The notes: generated by a model not told the origin, from the sequence alone. A DNA stretch of 64,000 nt from Bacillota bacterium (GCA_023425025.1 JAFADG010000008.1:1-64000), one strand, 5' to 3'; positions 28,615 to 37,540 are shown, numbered from the stretch's first letter. A program made the numbers and translations.

Positions 28615-29269
28615 ACGGCTGCAAGCCGCTTATGACCTTTTTCCCACATGCCGTCTGGGTGCGGATATCGGTACGGACCATGGCCGGCTGCCCCTTCATC
28701 TGCTTTGTGAAAACCGCTGTGAGCGGATGATTGTCGCCGATATCAGCCTGCCCGCCCTTTCAAAGGCAAAGGAGCTCATCACCCTGCACGCGCTTGACCA
28801 CCGGGCGGAATTCGTACAGGCCGACGGCTTAGGCGCCCTGCAAGCGCCCGTGCAGGCCGCCAGCGTGATGGGCATGGGCGGGGATACCATGTGCGATATC
28901 CTGCTGGCCAATCCGCAAAAGCTTCAAGGCTCCGCGCTGATTTTGTCGCCGCATACGGAGATACACAGGGTGCGGGAGGTCCTGCCCCGCATCGGCTATC
29001 AAATTGCCGATGAAGTCATCGCCCGCTCCGGCGGCAGGTTTTACGTGATCCTGCGGGCGCTGACGGGCAAGGCGGAATACACCGAAAAGGAGCTTCTGCT
29101 GGGCCCCTGCCTGATGCGGGCAAAGCCCGCGCATTATACGGAATACCTTCGCTGGCGGCAAAAGGTGGCACAAAAGGCATTGAAAGCCTTGAAGGAATCG
29201 GAAAGCGCCGCTCCTGCGGCATCCCAGTGGTTCAGGCTCAACGACTTCATCCGGGAGGAATTGCAATGA
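28586..29269 (+). CDS. trmK: tRNA (adenine(22)-N(1))-methyltransferase TrmK
   Basis: A SAM-dependent methyltransferase, about 227 residues, of the TrmK/YqfN family that modifies A22 in the D-loop of some tRNAs. The SAM loop is ADIGTDHGRLPLHL, and the family motif MGMGGDTM follows. The start is uncertain: the GTG used here gives the expected N-terminus (VYLRLPKLDERLQAAY) but AAGGAGG lies only 2 bases before it; a CTG 6 bases later has better spacing. It overlaps the MutS-like gene upstream and the Nif3-like gene downstream (ATGA). TrmK followed by Nif3-like and rpoD nearby is the standard Firmicutes order. Confidence 0.93.
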   Translation: MYLRLPKLDERLQAAYDLFPTCRLGADIGTDHGRLPLHLLCENRCERMIVADISLPALSKAKELITLHALDHRAEFVQADGLGALQAPVQAASVMGMGGDTMCDILLANPQKLQGSALILSPHTEIHRVREVLPRIGYQIADEVIARSGGRFYVILRALTGKAEYTEKELLLGPCLMRAKPAHYTEYLRWRQKVAQKALKALKESESAAPAASQWFRLNDFIREELQ

Positions 29270-30042
29270 CCTTGACCGTGCAGACAGTATTCGACTGGAT
29301 CGACGGCTTTGCCCCCTTTTCATCTGCGGAGGACGACGACAATGCGGGCCTGCTGACCGGCCGGCTTGATTTCCCCATCACCCGCGTTTTAACCGCCCTG
29401 GACTGCACCATGGAGGTCGTTCGGGAGGCAAAGCGCATCAATGCGGAACTGATCCTCACCCATCATCCGCTGATGTACCATGCCAGAAAAAGCATGCGGG
29501 AGGATGATCCTGAGGGCGGGGTGCTCTGCACCCTGATCCGCGGCAACATCGCGCTGATCAGCGCCCACACGAACCTGGACCGGGCCAAAGGCGGCATCAA
29601 CGACACGCTGGGAAGCCTGTTTTCCCTAAGCGATATGAAAGGCGAGGGCTTTTTGCGGGCAGGCAAACTGCCTGCCGCTACGGCAGCGGGCGAATTGCAA
29701 ACGCTGGCCGCCTCCCTGTTAAAAGCGCCTGTCCGGCTGTACGGCAGCCCGGACAAGTTGATCAAAACCCTGGCCGTTGGCGGCGGCGCGTATGACGAAG
29801 GGTATGAGGAGGCCATCGCGCTGGGCGCCCAGGCGTATTTGACCGGCGAGGTTCGCCACCACAACGCCGTATACGCGTCCGCCAGGAATATTGTCTTGCT
29901 GGAAGGCGGCCATTTTGCCACGGAGGCCCCGGGGATTGCCGCCTTTGGCCGCTGTTTACAAATGGGTTTGAATCAGTTACAATATTCTGTGGACGTTTTT
30001 CACTTTTCGGGTGTCTCTTACGCAGGGGCTCTGAATACGTAG
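29266..30042 (+). CDS. Nif3-like dinuclear metal-centre hexameric protein
   Basis: A 258-residue member of the Nif3/YqfO/YbgI family, toroidal hexamers with a two-metal site. Metal ligands are visible in ILTHHPLMYH, SAHTNLDRAKGGIND and near the C-terminus in ILLEGGHFATE. Longer Gram-positive homologues carry an extra PII-like insert; this one lacks it and is the short form. Proposed roles (GTP cyclohydrolase-like or metal-dependent hydrolase) are unsettled. GGGAGGA precedes the ATG, which overlaps the trmK stop; that coupling with trmK is widely conserved. Confidence 0.92.
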   Translation: MTLTVQTVFDWIDGFAPFSSAEDDDNAGLLTGRLDFPITRVLTALDCTMEVVREAKRINAELILTHHPLMYHARKSMREDDPEGGVLCTLIRGNIALISAHTNLDRAKGGINDTLGSLFSLSDMKGEGFLRAGKLPAATAAGELQTLAASLLKAPVRLYGSPDKLIKTLAVGGGAYDEGYEEAIALGAQAYLTGEVRHHNAVYASARNIVLLEGGHFATEAPGIAAFGRCLQMGLNQLQYSVDVFHFSGVSYAGALNT

Positions 30043-30104
30043 TCTTGTCAGGGACGGGCGGATATCGGCCGCCTTTCCTTGTACCAATACAAGGAGGTCA
30101 AAGC

Positions 30105-30809
30105 ATGGATCAATTGGAAATGCTCTGGGAGTATCAGCAGGCGGATATGGAAGCGGACAGGATGGAAAACGAAATCCGCCGCTCGCCAAACCGCATCAAG
30201 CTGGTCAAGAGCCGTGATTTTTTGATGGAGCAGCAGAATATCATCAAACGTATCGAAAATGAGGTCATGGTCATGAGCGACCGAATCGATGTGATCCGCG
30301 ACGCTATCGTAAGGGCGGAGGATCAATTGAAGGCGCTGACGGCCAAGCTGGAAAAAGAGCCGCCCCAGACCATGGATGAAGCCCGGCAGCAGACAAACGA
30401 GGCCCGTAAACTGCTGGATACCCTGAACGGTTTTGAGCAGGAAATGAAGCGCATCCGCAAGGATGCCGGCGACAGGGACCATCAGCAGCACGACGTGCGC
30501 CTGAAGGCCGCCAAGGTGAAGGCCGAGTTTGATCAGCTGAAAGCCACCTACGACGTGGAATACAAGGAACGGATGGGCGAACTGGAAAAGCAGCGGGCGC
30601 TGGCGAGCCAGAAGGCCAGGGGCATCCGGCCCGAATACCTGGAAAAATACAAAAACATCAAGCTCCACAGCATGCCCCCCATGGCCCGGCTGCTAAATGA
30701 CCAGTGCGGCGGCTGCAACATGTCCCTGCCTTCGGTGGTGCTGCGCGCCATCAAGGCCGGCGGAACGATTGTGGAATGCGAAACCTGCGGGAGAATGCTG
30801 TTGCAGTAA
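30105..30809 (+). CDS. Coiled-coil protein with C-terminal C4 zinc ribbon
   Basis: A 234-residue protein made mostly of long charged helices (about residues 5-190), predicted as an antiparallel coiled coil, ending in a four-cysteine zinc ribbon (CGGC...CETC). This matches the C4-type zinc-ribbon family (CT398/HP0958-like). In Helicobacter and Campylobacter a homologue acts on the flagellar sigma factor and flaA mRNA; in Firmicutes it is usually next to Nif3 and its role is unknown. AAGGAGG is 7 bases before the ATG. It ends the trmK/Nif3 unit, with a terminator just after. Confidence 0.88.
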   Translation: MDQLEMLWEYQQADMEADRMENEIRRSPNRIKLVKSRDFLMEQQNIIKRIENEVMVMSDRIDVIRDAIVRAEDQLKALTAKLEKEPPQTMDEARQQTNEARKLLDTLNGFEQEMKRIRKDAGDRDHQQHDVRLKAAKVKAEFDQLKATYDVEYKERMGELEKQRALASQKARGIRPEYLEKYKNIKLHSMPPMARLLNDQCGGCNMSLPSVVLRAIKAGGTIVECETCGRMLLQ

Positions 30810-30841
30810 GCCGGCAGGATAGCACATAAACTTGCTTGATC

Positions 30842-30873
30842 AAAAACCTGCGCCCGATGGACGCAGGTTTTTT
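30842..30873 (+). terminator. Terminator after the zinc-ribbon gene
   Basis: A 9-bp perfect stem AAACCTGCG / CGCAGGTTT with a 9-base loop, with the T-run TTTTTT partly in the descending arm. Confidence 0.8.
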
Positions 30874-30944
30874 GGTTAGAATAATGATGCGGCTTTTTTG
30901 CCGGGACTGCATATCTTATCCCAAATAAATGAAGGAGCCCTCCC

Positions 30945-32138
30945 ATGATTACCATACAAGGCATGTATAATACCGCCGTCTGCTATTGCGAGGCGCTGGA
31001 TCAGGCGACGGAAAATCAAATCCGGTCCGTATGCGACCAGAGCGCTTTTCAAAACAATACCATCCGCATCATGCCCGACGTGCACCTGGGCAAGGGCTGC
31101 ACCATCGGCACCACCATGACCATACGCGACAAGGTGGTGCCCGGCATGGTGGGCGTGGATATCGGCTGCGGCATGGAGACGGTGCGCGTTCAGGAGTCAA
31201 ATATCGACTTTGACAAGCTGGACGCTTTGATCCATACCAAGGTCCCCAGCGGGCAGAAGGTTCGCACTTCCCCCCATCCTTTTTGCGGGGAGATCGACTT
31301 TGCCAAGCTGCGCTGCCACAGGCATGTTGACCTGAACCGGGCAAAGCTCAGCATCGGCAGCCTGGGCGGCGGCAACCACTTTATCGAGGTGGACCGCGGC
31401 ACGGACGGCGCGCTGTACATCGTCATCCATTCCGGCAGCCGCCATATCGGCAACGAGGTGGCGAAGCACTACCAGGAGGCGGGCGTGAAAGCCCTGCGCG
31501 GCAACGACCGCGTTCGGGAGGAAGGCATTCAGCGGCTCAAAATGGAGGGCCGGGTTCAGGAAATTCAGGCCTTTCTTAAAAAGGAAAGCTCACCAACCGA
31601 TATCCCCCGTGACCTGGCCTATGTGGAAGGGAGCCTGTTTGACGACTATATCCATGACATGAAGATCATACAGCGCTTTGCGGCGCTGAACCGCAAGGCC
31701 ATGATGGATGTGCTTGTTCAGGGAATGGGTTTGACGATTGCGCAGAGCTTTACCACCATCCACAACTACATTGATACGGAAAACATGATCCTGCGCAAGG
31801 GCGCCGTTTCCGCCCAAAAAGGAGAAAAGCTGCTGATCCCCATCAACATGCGGGACGGCAGCCTGATTTGCATCGGCAAGGGAAGCAAGGATTGGAACTG
31901 CTCCGCGCCCCATGGCGCGGGCCGGCTGCTCAGCCGCTCGGAGGCCCTAAAGCGCCTGGACATGGCGGAATACAAAAGGGAGATGCAAGGCATTTATACC
32001 ACCTGCGTCTCCCACGGCACCCTGGATGAATCGCCCATGGCCTACAAGCCCATGGCGGACATATTGAAGCAGATCGGGCCTACGGTGGAAATCATCGACA
32101 CCATCAAACCGGTGTACAATTTCAAGGCGGCGGGGTAA
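30945..32138 (+). CDS. rtcB: RtcB-type RNA ligase
   Basis: A 397-residue RtcB, the GTP- and manganese-dependent ligase that joins RNA 2',3'-cyclic phosphate or 3'-phosphate ends to 5'-OH ends. Conserved blocks are PDVHLGKG, VGVDIGCGM, SLGGGNHFIEVD, HSGSRHIG and APHGAGRLLSRSEA, whose histidine near residue 322 is the likely guanylylated residue. The C-terminal HGTLDESPMAYKPM is also typical. GAAGGAG precedes the ATG. It stands alone between a terminator and a repeat-rich gap, with no archease, RtcA or RtcR and no RNA release-factor gene beside it, so its repair substrate is not indicated. Confidence 0.95.
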   Translation: MITIQGMYNTAVCYCEALDQATENQIRSVCDQSAFQNNTIRIMPDVHLGKGCTIGTTMTIRDKVVPGMVGVDIGCGMETVRVQESNIDFDKLDALIHTKVPSGQKVRTSPHPFCGEIDFAKLRCHRHVDLNRAKLSIGSLGGGNHFIEVDRGTDGALYIVIHSGSRHIGNEVAKHYQEAGVKALRGNDRVREEGIQRLKMEGRVQEIQAFLKKESSPTDIPRDLAYVEGSLFDDYIHDMKIIQRFAALNRKAMMDVLVQGMGLTIAQSFTTIHNYIDTENMILRKGAVSAQKGEKLLIPINMRDGSLICIGKGSKDWNCSAPHGAGRLLSRSEALKRLDMAEYKREMQGIYTTCVSHGTLDESPMAYKPMADILKQIGPTVEIIDTIKPVYNFKAAG

Positions 32139-32220
32139 GGCGCGGTAAAATACGCAAGCGTTTTCCCTATTCAGGTAAATGACGCTAATGCACATGTCGC
32201 TTGGCTTGACCGCTACAGGC

Positions 32221-32403
32221 GGGCGATTGATAATGCGAATCAAGGGTTAAAAATGGAAAGTGAACAGGAACAAGGCGGCAGCAAACCTTCCAAAGTTGCA
32301 GTGGGCGAATCGGCTCAATTGTCGCGCTACTCACTACCGTTCGTATCGCTCTGTTTCGGCGCGTATCCCTTGGCTACCCTTGATTCGCATTGATAAGCGC
32401 CCC
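32221..32403. repeat. Inverted-repeat-bounded intergenic element
   Basis: A 15-base word ATGCGAATCAAGGGT (32233-32247) recurs exactly inverted at 32376-32390, with weaker matching flanks (GGGCG). Between them there is no credible gene. A further inverted pair, CGCGCTACTCACT at 32323-32335 and AGTGAGTAGCGCG at 32717-32729, connects this element to the next one. It looks like decayed MITE material. Confidence 0.45.
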
Positions 32404-32665
32404 TACGCGCATAACCGATGGTTGCTGTTTATTCTGGCATGATTTTCGACCGAAATACTAGAAAATGCACACGAATAAGTGTAGGGGCGAATATCATTCG
32501 CCCGCAAAGCGGCATTATCCCTGTCCCTCATCGAAGATCGTCCCGCCCCAGGGCCTTCCCTTTCCACGGCTCCGTAGCCTATCCGCCGCCTGTGGCTTCA
32601 GAACACTGCCCCCGCCTGTGGCGGAGGAAGCGATGCGAAGGAGGCTGGCAAAGCAAGCGATATGA
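32404..32665. other. Gene-free stretch with small palindromes
   Basis: No start-plus-ribosome-site-plus-conserved frame was found. It contains GGGGCGAATATCATTCGCCC (32484-32503), a palindromic word of a kind common between genes in this group of bacteria, and a GCCGCCTGTGGC-like pair at 32583-32620. It continues the repeat-filled gap between rtcB and the epimerase gene. Confidence 0.4.
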
Positions 32666-32857
32666 GCAAGGCTCCTTTTGAAAGGAGCTGTCAGCGAAGC
32701 TGACTGAGGATTGGCCAGTGAGTAGCGCGCCGATTGATCCAGATGGAACAGATGGCGCGCAACGCTAGATGCGGTGCCCTGCCGTGTCTGGGATTCGCCG
32801 ATATCACCTCATCAGCCGCCTTCGGCGACAGCATTCCCCTGGAAGGGGAAGCCTCTA
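32666..32857. repeat. Palindromic intergenic repeat, copy 2 (MITE-like)
   Basis: Same architecture as the element at 4611. The left end is a GCTCCTTT/AAAGGAGC hairpin (32671-32688) plus GTCAGC-GAA-GCTGAC (32690-32704) and TGAGG. The right end is CCTCATCAG, a GCCG/CGGC hairpin, a TTCCCC/GGGGAA hairpin and AAGCCTCTA, closely matching 4684-4732. The two ends are imperfect inverted copies of each other. The element is longer than copy 1 (192 against 122 bases) because of a different middle. Confidence 0.65.
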
Positions 32858-32911
32858 TAGGTACCTGATCCGGTCCATTGACAAAGCATTTCCCCGCCTG
32901 CCTGTCCCATC

Positions 32912-33898
32912 TCACCCGAACCGCTCCACCAGTTCATCCATGACCGCATCCCATTCCAGATCATAGCCCAACTTTTCCGGATGCGTCTCATACCAATGGA
33001 GCGTTCGGCGAACGCCCATTTCAAAGGGCACCTTGGCTTCAAAGCCCGGCACAAAGGTCTTTATTTTGCTGTTGTCAAAAATGGCGGTTTGGGCCTTGTC
33101 TCCGGTCAGCGGCCCCCGCTCCCCGGGCAGGCGTTTCACAATGGCATCCGTTGCGATATGCGCAATCTCCGCCTTTTCCCCAACGGCATCCGCAATGATG
33201 TGCAGGTACTGGTCCCAGGTCATGGCCTCGTCGCCGGTGATATGAAAGGTATGGCCGATGGCTTGTGATTTCCCCATCAAACCGACAAACGCCCTGGCAA
33301 AATCGGTGTTGTGGGTCAGGGTCCAAAAACTGGTTCCATCCCCCGGGATCACGATGGGCTTGCGGGCCTTCAAACGGTGGATCAGCGAATAACGCATGGC
33401 CCTGGCATTCAACACCCATGGAATGCTGGTATCCCCGTAGGTATGGGAAGGGCGAACAATGGTCACCGGGAAGCCGGTCTCCCGGTAGGCTTCATTAAAG
33501 CACAGCTCGCAGTCGATTTTCTGCCTGGCATACTCCCAATACGGATTGGAAAGCGGCGTGCTTTCGGTAATCAGATAACGGGCCGGCGGCTTTTGGTAGA
33601 CGGAAGCGCTGGAAATGAACAGATACTGGCCGGCCTTGCCGCTGAAAATCTCAATGCTCTGCCGGGCCTGCTCCCTTGTGAAGGTCAGGTAATCGCATAC
33701 GACATCGAAGGTTTCGCCCTTGAGCGCCGCCTCCATGGCCGCCCTGTCGCGGACATCCGCATGTATCTGTCCAATGGCATCCTGCACATCCCTTTGATTG
33801 CCGCGGTTCAAGATGGTCACATCAAAGCCCGCTTGCAGCGCCTGCGCGGTGACCGCCGTGCTGATGGTGCCCGTGCCGCCGATGATTAAAGCCTTCAT
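32912..33898 (-). CDS. NAD-dependent epimerase/dehydratase family protein
   Basis: A 328-residue extended short-chain dehydrogenase. The N-terminal Rossmann loop GGTGTIS (residues 6-12) binds the dinucleotide and the family residues SSASVYQ and YARQKI (Tyr/Lys pair) are present. The C-terminal domain resembles the CSP41/sugar-nucleotide epimerase-like group rather than a specific epimerase, so the substrate is open. The ATG is chosen because AAGGAGG lies 7 bases before it. It is transcribed alone, divergently from pgsA, and ends near the repeat element. Confidence 0.85.
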   Translation of the reverse strand: MKALIIGGTGTISTAVTAQALQAGFDVTILNRGNQRDVQDAIGQIHADVRDRAAMEAALKGETFDVVCDYLTFTREQARQSIEIFSGKAGQYLFISSASVYQKPPARYLITESTPLSNPYWEYARQKIDCELCFNEAYRETGFPVTIVRPSHTYGDTSIPWVLNARAMRYSLIHRLKARKPIVIPGDGTSFWTLTHNTDFARAFVGLMGKSQAIGHTFHITGDEAMTWDQYLHIIADAVGEKAEIAHIATDAIVKRLPGERGPLTGDKAQTAIFDNSKIKTFVPGFEAKVPFEMGVRRTLHWYETHPEKLGYDLEWDAVMDELVERFG

Positions 33899-33962
33899 AC
33901 CGCATCCTCCTTTGTGCAAAAGCTTTTTCAAGCATCCCGCTGTCAAACCAGTCAAAATGTGT

Positions 33963-33968
33963 TATGAT
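33963..33968 (+). promoter_or_regulatory. Extended -10 element for pgsA
   Basis: TGTTATGAT gives an extended -10 (TG-N-TATGAT) about 42 bases before the pgsA start; the -35 at 17 bases distance (CTGTCA) is weak. Confidence 0.4.
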
Positions 33969-34009
33969 ACATACATAAGGCGCATATTCAAGACCAAGGA
34001 GGGTTCCCC

Positions 34010-34573
34010 ATGGAGAAAAAGCGGGAGAATATCTGGAATGTGCCCAATGTGCTGACGATGATACGGGCTGCGCTGATTCCCGTGTTTCTTGTATTGTACT
34101 ACCTCCCGGAGCGCTACTTGGCGCTGGGCGTATTTTTGCTGGCCAGCTTCACCGATATGCTGGATGGCTATATTGCCAGAAAATACAACCTGATCACCAA
34201 CTTTGGCAAGCTGATGGACCCGCTGGCCGACAAGCTGATGGTGATTTCCGTTTTGATGGTACAAACCATTGGCGGAATTCTTCCGCCGGCTGCCGTGATC
34301 ATTGTGGTGCTCAAGGAAATCATCATGGTGCTGGGCGGCGTCTATATGCTGAAAAAGGGAATTGTCGTCTACAGCGAGCCGGTGGGCAAGGCCGCACAGT
34401 TTCTTTTCATCGCCGCCATCTCCCTTTCCTTCTTCCATGAGGATTTCATTGCAAAAGGCTTTCTGCAGTGGGATATGTTGCTGATTTGGATCTCCGTGGG
34501 CCTGACGCTGCTGGCTCTGGCCTTTTATACCCGCCGGGGCATCGAAAAACTGAAAGAGGCAAACCAGCCGTAA
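34010..34573 (+). CDS. pgsA: CDP-diacylglycerol--glycerol-3-phosphate 3-phosphatidyltransferase
   Basis: PgsA makes phosphatidylglycerophosphate from CDP-diacylglycerol, the committed step to phosphatidylglycerol. The 187-residue membrane protein begins with the typical WNVPNVLTMIR and holds the CDP-alcohol phosphotransferase motif D-G-x2-A-R-x8-G-x3-D-x3-D (seen in DMLDGYIARKYN and GKLMDPLADK). Several hydrophobic helices follow. AAGGAGG is 7 bases upstream. It would use the product of cdsA at 16934. It converges on the NUDIX gene with only 12 bases between stops. Confidence 0.96.
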   Translation: MEKKRENIWNVPNVLTMIRAALIPVFLVLYYLPERYLALGVFLLASFTDMLDGYIARKYNLITNFGKLMDPLADKLMVISVLMVQTIGGILPPAAVIIVVLKEIIMVLGGVYMLKKGIVVYSEPVGKAAQFLFIAAISLSFFHEDFIAKGFLQWDMLLIWISVGLTLLALAFYTRRGIEKLKEANQP

Positions 34574-34585
34574 TCCGGCCGCGTT

Positions 34586-35062
34586 TTATTGCGATACGGG
34601 CAGCCTTCGCGTTCCCAGAAACAGCGGGCCTTTGCCCGAAAGCAGATCCGAAATCCTTTCCCGCAAGGCCAGGGGATACAAATTCATGGAATCCATCAGT
34701 CGAATATCGGCCCATTCAAAACCCGTCTGCCCCTCATCCATCTCTGAGGGGCTTTGTTGCACATCGCTTTTTAGATGGCACGCAAAGATATGAAATATCT
34801 TGTGGGCATAGGCAGGATGTTTTTCCTGAAAAGCCTTGTCCTCAATGATCTCCTCATATAGCGCCAGAAAATCGGAAACGGCAACCTGGTAGCCCGTTTC
34901 TTCCAGACACTCTCTATAAATGGCTTCCTCCATCGTCTCCAGGCAGTTCTGGCCGCCGCCGGGGATGGTGTAGCATGTCTCCCCTGCCCGATTGCGGTAC
35001 TTGACCAAAAGTACCTTGCCTTCATGAAGGATGATGGCTTTGGCCGCGTTGCGGATCGTCAT
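34586..35062 (-). CDS. NUDIX hydrolase
   Basis: A 158-residue Nudix enzyme that hydrolyses a nucleoside diphosphate linked to another group. The Nudix box fits the pattern G-x5-E-x7-R-E-x2-E-E-x-G exactly (GGQNCLE, then REC LEETGY). Substrate is not predictable; an internal segment KSDVQQSPSEMDEGQTGFEW resembles the MutT/ADP-ribose-pyrophosphatase side group. The ATG with GGGGGAG upstream is preferred over a longer frame that would overlap uvrC. It is 17 bases after uvrC and may be co-transcribed with it, which would place a nucleotide-sanitising enzyme with a DNA repair gene. Confidence 0.88.
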   Translation of the reverse strand: MTIRNAAKAIILHEGKVLLVKYRNRAGETCYTIPGGGQNCLETMEEAIYRECLEETGYQVAVSDFLALYEEIIEDKAFQEKHPAYAHKIFHIFACHLKSDVQQSPSEMDEGQTGFEWADIRLMDSMNLYPLALRERISDLLSGKGPLFLGTRRLPVSQ

Positions 35063-35079
35063 ATTTCTCCCCCAATCAT

Positions 35080-36942
35080 CTAGGCTTTCTTCTCCTCCGC
35101 CCACTTGAGCACCGCTTCCGCCGCCGGCTTTGTCATGCCGGGCACGGCGGTCAGTTCTTCCAGCGATGCGTTCCTGACGGCCTGCAGGGAATGAAAGTGC
35201 TTCAAAAGCGCTTTGCGCCGCGCCGGGCCGATGCCGGGGATATCCTCGATCTGGCTGTGCACATTTTCCTTGCCCCGCAGGTTTCGGTGATGGGTGATGG
35301 CGAAGCGGTGCGCCTCATCCCTTATGCGCTGTATCAGGTGCAGCGCCGGTGACCGCCTATCCAGCAAAATGGGCAATGCCCTGTCCGGCAGGTAGATTTC
35401 TTCCAGCCGTTTGGCCAGGCCGAACATGGGCACGTTGGCTCCCGCCTCCCGCATGGCCCGTAGCGCAAAGGCCAATTGTTCCGGGCCGCCGTCGATGAGC
35501 ACCAAATCCGGCAGGTCGGAAAACCGGCCTCCCGCCATGGGCAAGCCTGCCGCTTCCCGTTCTTTCTGTTCTTCCAGCCCGTGGCGGAACCTGCGGCCCA
35601 GCACCTCGTTCATGGAGGCGAAGTCGTTGGGCCCTTCCACTGTTTTGATGCGGAAATGCCTGTATTCCTTTTTCGCCGGCTCGCCGCCGATAAACACCAC
35701 CATGGAGGCAACGCTCAAAACCCCCTGGGTGTTGGAGATATCAAAGCCCTCAATGCGCCGGGGCGCTTGCGCCAGGCCCAGGGCTTCGCCCAGGGCTGCC
35801 GCCGCGCCGGTGGTGCGCTCCTCCTTGATGGAGCTGCGGGCGTTGCGCTTTTCAAGGGCATCCTGGGCGTTCTTTTCGGCCATCACCACCAGGTCGTGCT
35901 TTTCGCCCCGCTTGGGGGTGGACAATGTTACCGCGCCGTCCCGGGCTTCCCGCAGCCAGATCTCCAGCTCCTCCCGGTTGTCGGGCAGCTCCTGGCACAA
36001 AACATGCCGGGGAATCAGGTTGCCATCCTCGTAATACTGGGTCAGGAACGCGGCCAGCACCTCGCCCTTGGGCTCGGCGCCGGCCTGGGGCAGCACGAAA
36101 TGGTCGCCGCCGATCATCAGGCCGTTGCGCACGTACAATACCTGTACCATAGCATCCAATCCGTCCTGGGCGATGGCCAATATATCCTGGTCCGCGCCGC
36201 TGACCTGTATGGCCCGCTGGCGCTCCATCAGCAGCTCCACATCCTGCATCTTGTCCCGGATATAGGCGGCCCGCTCGAAGTTCAGGGCTTTGGCCGCGGT
36301 CTCCATATCCGCCTTCATGCGGCTGATCACGTCCTGATACCGGCCGCCCAGAAAATTCAGTACCTGCTCCATCATGGCGGCGTACTCTTCCCTGGTGCAC
36401 TTGTTGGCGCAGGGGGCCAGGCACCGCCCGATCTCATACTGCACGCAGGGCCGGCGGGGCGTTTTCAGCGGCAGGTCCAGCGTGCAGGAGCGCAGCGGGA
36501 AAATATTCTGCACCGCGTCCATCACCTGGCGCACCACGGTCGCGCCGATATAGGGGCCAAAGTACTTCGCCCCATCCTTTTCGATGCGCCGGGCCACCTC
36601 CAGCCTGGGAAAAGGCTTTTGCATGTCCACCCGGACGTAGGGATAATGCTTGTCATCCTTGAGCAGGATGTTGTAATAGGGCTTGTGGCGCTTGATCAGG
36701 TTGCATTCCAAAATCAGCGCCTCCAGGTTGGTGGAGCAGAGCATGATGTCAAAATCATCGATCTTGCCCACCATGGCCGCCACCTTGGCAGTATGGCCCC
36801 TGGAGTTCTGGAAATAGCTGCGCACCCTGTTTTTCAGGTTGACAGCCTTGCCAACATATATGATCTCCCCCTGCTGCCTCATCAGGTAGCAGCCGGGGCT
36901 GTCCGGCAGATTCTCTATTTTCAGGCGAAGTTCGTCCGTCAT
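35080..36942 (-). CDS. uvrC: Excinuclease ABC subunit C
   Basis: UvrC makes both incisions in nucleotide excision repair. The 620-residue protein has the GIY-YIG 3'-nuclease at the N-terminus (GCYLMRQQGEIIYVGKA), a cysteine-bearing segment (CARE-like CVQYEIGRCLAPC), the UVR domain around residues 200-240, the RNase H-like 5'-nuclease with FDISNTQG and LVLIDGGPEQL, and C-terminal helix-hairpin-helix motifs (IPGIGPARRKALL, VPGMTKPAAE). Normal length. The start at MTDELRLK is preferred; the 33-codon longer frame is not family-like. uvrA and uvrB are not in the window. Confidence 0.97.
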   Translation of the reverse strand: MTDELRLKIENLPDSPGCYLMRQQGEIIYVGKAVNLKNRVRSYFQNSRGHTAKVAAMVGKIDDFDIMLCSTNLEALILECNLIKRHKPYYNILLKDDKHYPYVRVDMQKPFPRLEVARRIEKDGAKYFGPYIGATVVRQVMDAVQNIFPLRSCTLDLPLKTPRRPCVQYEIGRCLAPCANKCTREEYAAMMEQVLNFLGGRYQDVISRMKADMETAAKALNFERAAYIRDKMQDVELLMERQRAIQVSGADQDILAIAQDGLDAMVQVLYVRNGLMIGGDHFVLPQAGAEPKGEVLAAFLTQYYEDGNLIPRHVLCQELPDNREELEIWLREARDGAVTLSTPKRGEKHDLVVMAEKNAQDALEKRNARSSIKEERTTGAAAALGEALGLAQAPRRIEGFDISNTQGVLSVASMVVFIGGEPAKKEYRHFRIKTVEGPNDFASMNEVLGRRFRHGLEEQKEREAAGLPMAGGRFSDLPDLVLIDGGPEQLAFALRAMREAGANVPMFGLAKRLEEIYLPDRALPILLDRRSPALHLIQRIRDEAHRFAITHHRNLRGKENVHSQIEDIPGIGPARRKALLKHFHSLQAVRNASLEELTAVPGMTKPAAEAVLKWAEEKKA

Positions 36943-37114
36943 GATTGACCTACTTTCACTTATAGAAAGAAAATGATACCTATTGCTTTTCGATATATTT
37001 ATGGAATTATCCTCTTGCGCGGAGGATTGACACACTTTCACAGAGCCTTTTGCCTAAAAAGAAGGTGCCACCTGCCTTATTTCCCCAACTGCCTTGCATT
37101 TGGTGGAGCGAAAA

Positions 37115-37138
37115 GCCGGGCAGCGAACGCTGCCCGGC
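37115..37138 (-). terminator. Terminator after the DUF1292 gene
   Basis: An 11-bp perfect stem GCCGGGCAGCG / CGCTGCCCGGC with a tight loop; on the minus strand it is followed by TTTTCGC. Confidence 0.7.
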
Positions 37139-37174
37139 CAACCGAGACTATGCAATTGGGAAAACCAATGGAGG

Positions 37175-37540
37175 TTATTCTTCCTCGTCTTCCGATTCGC
37201 CTTCCAGGTCTTCGTCGTCACTGTCTTCGTTGAAATTGGTTTGAACCACCTGGATGAGTTTGTCCATCAGATCCTCGTCCACGGGCACGAACTCTTCCAC
37301 TTCTTCGCCGTTCTCCTCGGTGGTGAGCACCTTCATAATATAAAGGTCTGTTTCATGTTCGTGGTCATCGTGCCCACAGGCTTCGCATTCTTCGTCTTCA
37401 CATTCGTCCGCAGCGCCCAGGACTACATATTCCTCACCATTGTAGAAGAAGTACTCCATGACCTGCAGAAGAACCTTGTTCCCCTCCTCGTCAGTGCCTT
37501 CAACGATGTCCAGCTGGTCATCCTCGTACAATGGAATCAC
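37175..37540 (-). CDS. DUF1292 (YrzB-like) acidic small protein
   Basis: About 121 residues, very acidic, with the DUF1292 pattern DEEGNKVLLQVMEYFFYNGEEYVVL. A Cys/His-rich insert (ECEDEECEACGHDDHEHE, about residues 48-65) could bind a metal and is unusual for the family. The C-terminus is a long run of acidic residues. The start is uncertain: a GTG is used here; a TTG 9 bases downstream has GGGGG at good distance. In many Firmicutes this gene sits beside alaS and ruvX; here it is alone between its own promoter and terminator. Function unknown. Confidence 0.85.
   Translation of the reverse strand: MIPLYEDDQLDIVEGTDEEGNKVLLQVMEYFFYNGEEYVVLGAADECEDEECEACGHDDHEHETDLYIMKVLTTEENGEEVEEFVPVDEDLMDKLIQVVQTNFNEDSDDEDLEGESEDEEE

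Noticed and set aside
35476..36948. Long open frame (490 codons) opposite uvrC
   Set aside because: Antisense shadow in GC-rich coding DNA; uvrC is certain on the other strand.
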